Shown here: piece after piece, positions 11,901 through 20,900 of the stretch
How the letters are laid out: the number at the start of each line of letters is the position of its first letter
Position numbering within the stretch: the first letter of the stretch is position 1
Assembly (NCBI GenBank): GCA_009809945.1
Contig: WTPW01000189.1
Span: 195,214-259,213 of the forward strand
Origin: Gigaspora margarita
Taxonomy: Eukaryota; Glomeromycota; Glomeromycetes; Diversisporales; Gigasporaceae
Length of the DNA: 64,000 bases
Direction of reading: 5' to 3'
The notes under the pieces: generated by a model
What the model saw: the letters and a program-made list of their open reading frames with translations, nothing else
Database searches by the model: none
What the model was told of the DNA's origin: nothing
Position numbers and translations under genes: made by a program

Positions 11901-14900
11901 TAAATATATACTGTACTTACATTCTTTGTTTTAAATAATAAAATGTAAGTTTATGTAATATAGAATTCAAGGATTATTATTATTATAATAATTAATTTTA
12001 CCGCCTAATTTATAATATATATCAATTAGCCAACAAAGTAAATGAAGATGTTATTTGAAGGACATTAATTTTGTAAATTTTTACATACAACTAGCTATAT
12101 GGTCAAAATTTAAAATTTGATTAGAAAAATATAGATCTTTGCAATTAATAATTTAAAAATGAATACTCACTCCCTAATAATTAAAAAAGCTTATCAAAAT
12201 TAAATTTAAAAAATATTAAAAAGAATTATAAAATATTATATATACCGCAAACTAATTTTACAAGCAATTTTTATGAAAATAAATTAGATATTATGTATCT
12301 AACTATTGCAAGAAATTAAATTGAAAAATTAACTTACGCCCTAATAATTGAATTATTAAAGTTACAAATATGTTCAATATTGTATTTAAGTATATAAAAA
12401 TTTATACATACTATAAACTAATATGTTAATAAAATTATATTTAATTATTGTAAGTAATTAAGAAAATATGTATTATAGTATCAATTATATACTTACCAAC
12501 TGGTTATTAACAAACCATAAAGAACATGTATTAAGTACATATGTAATATATAAAAATTATTGAGCTTTTCAAATTACTGTAACCATCTGTTGATTGCCTA
12601 TCACAATCCAAAATTTTCACACCTTATGAATAAACCTAATTAATTAGCTTGTTTAGAAAAAATGTCTTCGAGAATTTCGTTATATTTTAATTTTAGGAAT
12701 GGCTTTAGAAAGAATCTTGGGAATTTTATTTTAATCAAGTAGATAATCAAAATCTTGGATTTTTTTTATGATGATTATCAAGTGATCACAGTAATTTTAA
12801 AAGCGCTGTAATTTGATAAGATTATATAGTTTATACTCACGACCTAAAAATTGAAATAAATCAATAATATAAACAATTATAAAAAATTGCTATAATTCTG
12901 ATACGATTTAAAACTTTGACAACTTATTCTATAAATATTATAAATATTGCAATATTTTTAATATATTGATCTAGAATAAAATAAAAGCAAAAAAACTTTA
13001 ATTCTGTATTTACCAAATCATTAGTGTCAAGTTTAATAAAATACTTGTTCTTACTGACTGGAATTAGTATAACAGCAAAATGTTAATATATATAACAACA
13101 AAATTTATAAAACAATTTTACTTACAGCTTAATTTATAATAACAAAATATAAATATATAAAGAATAGTTTAGTTTACTGAACAATTAATTTGTAGAATGT
13201 AATAAAAATAAATATTTACCAACTAATAATTATATTTATAATATGAATATTATTTAAAGTAAACAACTTAAAATAAGCACAATAGAACTTCATTTATATA
13301 TACCACCTAGTAGTTTAATAATCAGTACGCAGCATTAATATATATATATCAATTATTAAATTATATAAAGTAGTTTAAAAAAAAATACTTACAAACTTGT
13401 ATGTATTAATTATTACAAAATTCATTAGAGACATAAAGCTTATATCAACAAAAGTTTATATCCAGTATTTAAATTTTATACTTACTCGCTAATCATTTAA
13501 TATAACAATATAATATATATTAGTATAGTAAAGCATATAAATAATCTTGAATAGAGATATTAAACCGTTAAAACAAACTATTTCAGCCAAAACGATTAAA
13601 ACTTTGACGATTTATTAACATCAATTAAACTAGTTTAAATCTTGCATAGTATCTATAATAACAATAGATCTATAATATTGAATAATAACCTGGTAATATT
13701 TGTTTCTCATGAAACAGAACTAATTATTAAAAATTACAATTGTTGCATCTGAATAGTGATGCAATAGAATTGTCCCATGATTGCTGTAACTAGTTACAAC
13801 ATAGGTTTGGCTAGTTACAGCTTAGACTGTAACATCATTGGGATAGTTCTATTGCATCACTACATCTGAAGTAGCTTTCGTATGGAATAATTCTATTGCA
13901 TCACTACATCTGAAGTACCTTCCATCTGGAATAAATTATATTAAGTGTCTAAAGCGGCGCCTGACAAAAACAAGGTATAATACTTGAAATCAGATGGATT
14001 AAACTCTGATGTTTGAAGTTGCTAATCTAGATAGAGAACTATTTTAAAGACAATAATAAAATATAGAAACAACTGCTGATTCAAACACTAATAATTAAGC
14101 TTGAACTGAGTCAATGTTAGGGATAGATCGGTATGGTCCGATTTTAATATTAAGTCTTTCTAGGACTGATTTATCTCCCAACAATGTAGTTTATTCTAAC
14201 TACAGTATAATCCCGCAATAGTCACATTCGCATTAGTCACAATCTCGCTATAGTCACCTCAATTCTTCTATTTACTATATACACTATATATAAATTCTTA
14301 CTCGCATTAGTCACAATCTCGCAATATGCACATAGAATGTCTGATTTTGGCATGTGACTATGGCGGGGTTATACTGTATTTAATATCTCTATTCTTGGGA
14401 TAATTTGCCAATATTGATTTTTTTAAAAAAAGGTTTCTATACATACCACGTTCTATTAATTAAATAAAATTAATAAAAACACAATGTTATTATTTTAAAA
14501 TAATTAATATTATTAAAACAAATTAAATATCTGCTCACTTCCTATTAATTCAAGAATATTGAAAAATTGTTAAATGACAATTATGTTAGTAAATTGTTTA
14601 TTTATTTAAAGAACTGGAATAAATAATGTCCATGCACTTTGAGCCCCTTACTATAAAAATTGCCAATATCTCAAAATTTACTAGGTAATGCTATTGTGTT
14701 CTTCACACAATTTTACCCTAAACCAACTCTAACTCTAACACTAACCCTTACCCTATTGTTAATCATTAGGTTGTTGGCTATTGACACATAGAGGGGCACA
14801 ATTTGCACTGGGGCACCATTTAAATTTTCCTATTTAAATATTTAATACTTACGAACTAATAATTTAAAATTGCAAAATAATCAGATATATATTAATTAAA

Positions 14901-17900
14901 AGTATAAAACAATATTATTGGCATATAATAGTTACCCCCTAGTAATAAAAGATAATTTATTTGTAGATTAACTCATCAATAAATATAATTTTAAAATCAT
15001 GAAAAGCTTTATACTCACATCCTAATAATTCAATTAATTTTCTATTAGATATAATTATATAAATCCAAGATAAATGCGCAAAGTAATTACCAGTTTGTTG
15101 GGATTTATTGACTACATAATACATTAACAGAATATTATATTATTTTTAAAGTTTTTAAGTATTTTTAACAATAAATATTATAAAAATTTATACATACAAA
15201 CTAATATTTTTTAATATACATATATATCAGAAAATAAAATAAAGTAAGTACTGATTTTATAAAACACTTATAGACTATTTATTTTTTTAAAAAAATTTTG
15301 CATTGGCAAATATTGTATAAAAATCGAAATATATAATTTTCAATACTTACAGGCTAATAGTAAAATACAATATGATAATAAAAATTAATAAATTTAAAAA
15401 ATAATATTCTTAATTGTAGTTGTTTTATACTTACTAACTAGAATTTATTACGAAATTATTAATACTTTAAATTTTTCATTTTTATAAAATAAAAGCCTTA
15501 TACTCACATTCTGTGATTTAAATATATATAATTTATTAGTTAAAAATATTATTATTTGAATGTGTTATAAATCTCGAAAACTTACTCCCTATTAATTTAA
15601 ATATAATTAAATATATAATTTTTTAAAAAAAATACTTTTTTAAAAATACAAAATAATTTAAAATATTATACAAACAATCTAATAAAAAAAACTTTTTATA
15701 TTAATAATAGTATTTTAAAAAGATAACATAAGAGAAGCTATACTTAACTACTAATGTTTAATAAAAATACATTATAATTAGTAAAGTAAATTTATTTTAA
15801 AGTATAAATAATTTATACAAACCGACTAATAAGTTATAAAAAATAATAAATTAAAAAATTTTATTAAAGTTATTAACAAAAATATTAAAAGAATTATTTA
15901 TACTTACCGACTTTATACATAACAAATAGAAAATTTTTTAGAAAATTAATAAAATATAGACTTATATAAAAATATTATACTTACTGTCTAATTATTGATT
16001 ATTACATTAAATTTAAAAATAGGTTTAATTTTAAATAATAACAAACTTGCTTATATTTACCTCTAAATTATTTAAAAATATTTAATAAAAAAATTATAAA
16101 TAATGATTTATAAATAATAATAGTAAACAATCACTTACAATCTATTATTATTAAATTAATAAATATATAGGTTAATATATTTATTACTATTTAAGTTTAA
16201 AAAACAAATTTGCAAAAATGTTATATATACCATATACTAAAGTAAAAATTAAAATTATAAAATTAAAACTTAAAATTTTAAAAAAAAATCTACAATAAAA
16301 TTTAATACTAACAACCTAAATTTAATAAATAAATATATAAATTAATATATATGTTAATATTGTAGTATAAATAACAAAATAATTTTACAATATTTACAAA
16401 CTTAATTTAACAATTTATATTGGGTTAGTATATTTTTTAGTATATTTAAATAGTTTTAAATTAGTATAATATTATTTTTATATACCAACTAAAAGCAAAA
16501 ATCAATTAATAAATATAAATTATAAAAGTATCAATTAACTATAAAGCTTTATACTTACAATCTATAAAATAAATATAACCAAATAAATATTAACATTAAT
16601 TTTTATATATTAAAATAAATAAATGAAATTAAGTTTACCAGCTAATAATTTATAATAAATATAATTAATTATAAGAACCAAATAATAATGTATAACTTTT
16701 AAAATGATTTTATACATACTCCCTAATAAAAATAAATAAAATTAGCCAATTTGCAATTATAATTTTTTTATATCCTATTATTTTCCTAATAATTAGGGTT
16801 CCAATCCAGATAGATCTGAGAACTATTATCTATATAGATATTCTGATAATCTGAAAGGCATTCGGATAATTACCCAGACATCAATAATAAATGGGTATTC
16901 GAATAAATTTAGATCCCGATACTTAGATAATAGATAACAGATATCAGATAATTATCCAGATAAATGCTTAATTGATTGGAATTTTATCAACAACTACTTT
17001 CTCAACAAAATCAAAATCTTATCAAGCTAATTCACATCGGTTAATTTTTGTCCAGATTTTGTTGTAGGAAAATAATAGGGATCCAAATTTTTTAATTTGA
17101 AAAATCTTATTGTGTAAAAAAATTTACCATTCCCTAATAAATATATAATTTAATAAAATGAAATCAAAAATTATATAAAATATAAAAATGTTATATATTT
17201 ACCATCTAGTAATTAGCAAACCAAATTAAAACAAAAAAAAAATTATAAAGCCAAATATTAAGTAATGAGATAGTAAAAGTATTTATTACTTACTGTCTAA
17301 TAATTGATAAATATAAATTGTTAAAAGATATTAAAAATAAATCAAATACGTTTTATAAACTTTTATACATACTGCAAGCTAAAAGTATAAAATTGTTAAA
17401 AAATATACAAATATATAAATTAAAACAAACTTAAGAACAAATTTATAAAGTTTATACTGTACTTACAACCTATCAAAATTAAATAAATTATTAATTATAA
17501 TAATTAAATTTCTAGCAAAAGCTAATTAGTAACATACCGCCTAATAAAAATTAAAAATAAAATAAATTATTATTAATTATAGAAAGTTAATTAACATACC
17601 ACCTAACATTTATTCAAAGTAAAATAATTTTTAAAAATAATAAGGTAAATAATTTATTTCAAATTTAATTATTAGATTATTAATTCAAAAATAATTGTAA
17701 TTAACACTTACATAATTAGTAAATTAAAAAATAAAATGTTAAAAATTAAATCTTTTATTCTACTACATACAAACTGTAGATTAAAAACAATATAGCAAAA
17801 AAATCTTATTAAAAAGATAAAAAATATTAAACTTTAAAAACTATTAAAGGCTTTAAACTTACGGGCTAAAAATATCAAATATAAATTAAGCATTAACATT

Positions 17901-20900
17901 GTCGTATTATTTAATCGCAGTATAAGCTATTTAAAATACTTACTATCTACAAATCATAAGCAATGATTTAAAAAATAAAACCATGCGAGTTATTTAATAC
18001 AAATTATTACATCATAAAAATCTTACAAACTAATAATTTATAAATAGTTAATAAAAAATAAAAATTTGTAAATATTAATTTAATATTTTAAACTTATACT
18101 TACGCTCTAATAGTTTAATATGAAATATACTGTAAATACAAATTAGTATAGATATTATAAGAATATAAAAGATGATGCTTACGCTCTGTTAAAGATTATT
18201 TAATAAATATTATTTAATACATGCAACTAAAAAAAACAAAATACTTATATTCTAACAGAAATTCATACTTACAATCTAATTGCATTATTTAACAGAGAAT
18301 GATGCAGTTATTATAAAATCAGTCAGTAGAAGACGTGTTTTAAAATATTATACGTACAAACTAATGATTGATAGAAAAATTACTAAATTAATTCCTCTTT
18401 TCAACAGTGACAGTACCGTGGTTATGATCAACAAACAAGATTGGTTAAGATAAAACTTGAAATAGTAGGTAGCAAATATATAAGGGATTTTTTTACATCT
18501 GAATCCATGATATAATTGGGTGAGTCAATAGAAATGCACCAATTATTTTTGAATAAAAATCTTTTTGAATTTTAATAAAAAAAATTTAATCAAATTTAAT
18601 AAAGTTTTTTAAATGAATTCTATAAGTTTATTTAAAAAAATATTTTATTAAATTTGATTAAACTATTATTGTGTTATTTTGTTCAAATTTTAAATAAGTT
18701 CACTTAAAAAAAATTTGGTGTGTTTCTACTAACTCACCCCAATTGTCAATCACAATCTGATGACTGTCACTGTTTGCTACTAATAGATTCACTCATAAAA
18801 TTATTAATAAGTCCACGCTTACCATCTTATAATTTGAAGAAATATTAGAAAGAATTCAAGGTTAATCGTCATATAAACGAGAAAATAAAATTTTTAACGT
18901 ACCAAAGCCTAATAAACAATTGATAATAAATAGTTATAACTTTAGTTATATAAGTACTAAACTCATTAAATAAGATTTTATATTTACGTGCTGAAAGTTC
19001 GACAAAATTATTTTTTAATAATTATTAATGAAAGATGTGTATAAGTTATCAATTGGTTGCTTAAAAACAAAATATCAAATAATAATTAAATTTTATGCTT
19101 ACTGTCTAATAATAATCAAAGTCATAATTCATAAAATTTAGAATAAAAACATAATATAGCGGCATCATTTAAAGATACACTAAGAATAATGATAGAGACT
19201 TTATAGACTTTATACTTACCAACTATTATTTTAAAGATGCATATTAAAATTCCCGAATTTCATGATTAAAAATAAATCTTAAATTTAATTTTTCAGAAAT
19301 AAACTTTATATCTACCCACTATAATAAATACAAATTAGATTATATAATTAGGGAAAATATTTAGGACATAGTCAAAAACAAAAACTTAAATGCTTACAAG
19401 CTAATAATTTAATAGAAGAATAAGGTAATGTTAATAAATTATTATTATTCAAGTTAGTTTTAAAATACTTAGGTTGTTATAAAGTATTAATTTAAATATA
19501 TATCATTATACTTACAAGCTGAAAGTTTAATATAAATTGTTAAAGTTTATTAGAAATAGTACCCAAATAATATGCTGTATAACATGAAGTTTACTTACTA
19601 TCTAACAAGCAATCAAGGTAAAGATAGATTAACGAATTATAAATATGCAGATAAGATAATCAATTCAAAATGTTATAGAATCTTTACCAAAGTCTGATAA
19701 TTTAATTTAAAACCATTTATAAAAAGTATTAGAATTTATAATTATTAGTTTGATGGAAATGAATATTATAATGTATATACCCTCTTTAATAATAATTAAA
19801 ATCGATCAATTATTTTTCATCATGAAAACATCATAGAATAAACATTACAAACACCGTACAGCTAAAAAATTTAAATTAATTTAAATAATTAGTGGATCAA
19901 CGAGTATTATTAATAAAGGTTGAATATAATACGTACAAACTTGTGATTTAACAGGTCAAAATAAACTAATTAGAATTGCATTATTTATACAAACATTTTA
20001 ATTATTAAGTGAATTGATAAATTTTATACTTACTGACTAAATTATTTGAATAATAATATGAAAACATCGATTAATACGAGCATTATTGTTAATTCTGAGC
20101 ATTAATATATCGATCTTATATTACCAGCTATTTGGCAAAAATATGAAAAAAAACAATATAAATATCTAGCAATCATAAAATATTTTTTAAATATGGTAGC
20201 AAGACATCTATATTCAACAATTACATAAAGTGTTTCGATTTTTCAAATGGCTATAACTTTTTATCTAAGAAGTTTTAAAAAAATCTGACCGGTAATTATT
20301 ATAAAGCTATATCAGCTCTACATATATACCAAATATCTTTTCAAAATCTCATCACTGTAAAAAGTTTTAGCGATTTGAAAATTGAAATTTTATATATAAA
20401 TTTATAAATTTATATATAAAATTTCAATTTCAAATCGCTAAAACTTTCTACAGTGATGAGATTTTAAAAATATATCTGGTATATATGTAGAGCTGATATA
20501 GTTTTATAATAGTTACCGGCCAAATTTTTTTAAAACTTCCTAAGTAAAAGTTATAGCTATTTGAAAAATTGAAATACTTTATGTAACTGTTGAGTATAGA
20601 TGTCTTGCACCATAATAATGTAATAAAATAAACATTATAATTACTTTCTAGCAATTGATAAAATAAATAAATTATGTTAAAAGTATAATTTCTCAAAGCG
20701 AAACATCTAAAGATGCTAATGCTTGTGCTTACCAACTAAAATTATGAGTTATTTATTAATATAAATCATGAAATAATTCTTTCGTAAAGAAATACAAATT
20801 ATACGCACAATCTAGTAATTAATAAAATGAAAATTCGATTATGGAAATATAGATTTCATAATAAACAATAATATGTTAATAGCATAACAATTATTTTGAA

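Larger units (their letters stand above)
9861..13057 (-). other. Microexons 81-105 (third hydrophobic segment and aromatic loop)
   Basis: Exons: 13055 TCA, 12841 GTC, 12497 TTG, 12412 TTTATA, 12338 GGC, 12246 TTTGCG, 12171 GGA, 12089 CTAGTT, 12002 GCG, 11921 AAT, 11842 ATATCG, 11757 GAA, 11660 TTT, 11584 ATT, 11499 TAT, 11016 TAT, 10927 GCT, 10838 GCT, 10392 CCT (donor GTTAAG), 10295 TAT, 10215 TCG, 10140 TATTAT, 10052 GAT, 9957 CAT, 9861 ACT. Phase 0 gives SVLFIGFAGLVANISEFIY then YAAPYSYYDHT. At 12089 a 2-nt form is also possible with a nearer AG, but it shifts the phase and gives TAA at the exon 110/111 junction. Exon 81 can extend to 44 nt (13014-13057). Confidence 0.68.

Noticed and set aside
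14707-14760. Telomere-like string (accctaaacc, actaaccctt)
   Set aside because: Degenerate and short, inside an intron; similar short matches (41407) occur in MITEs. Not an interstitial telomere on this evidence.
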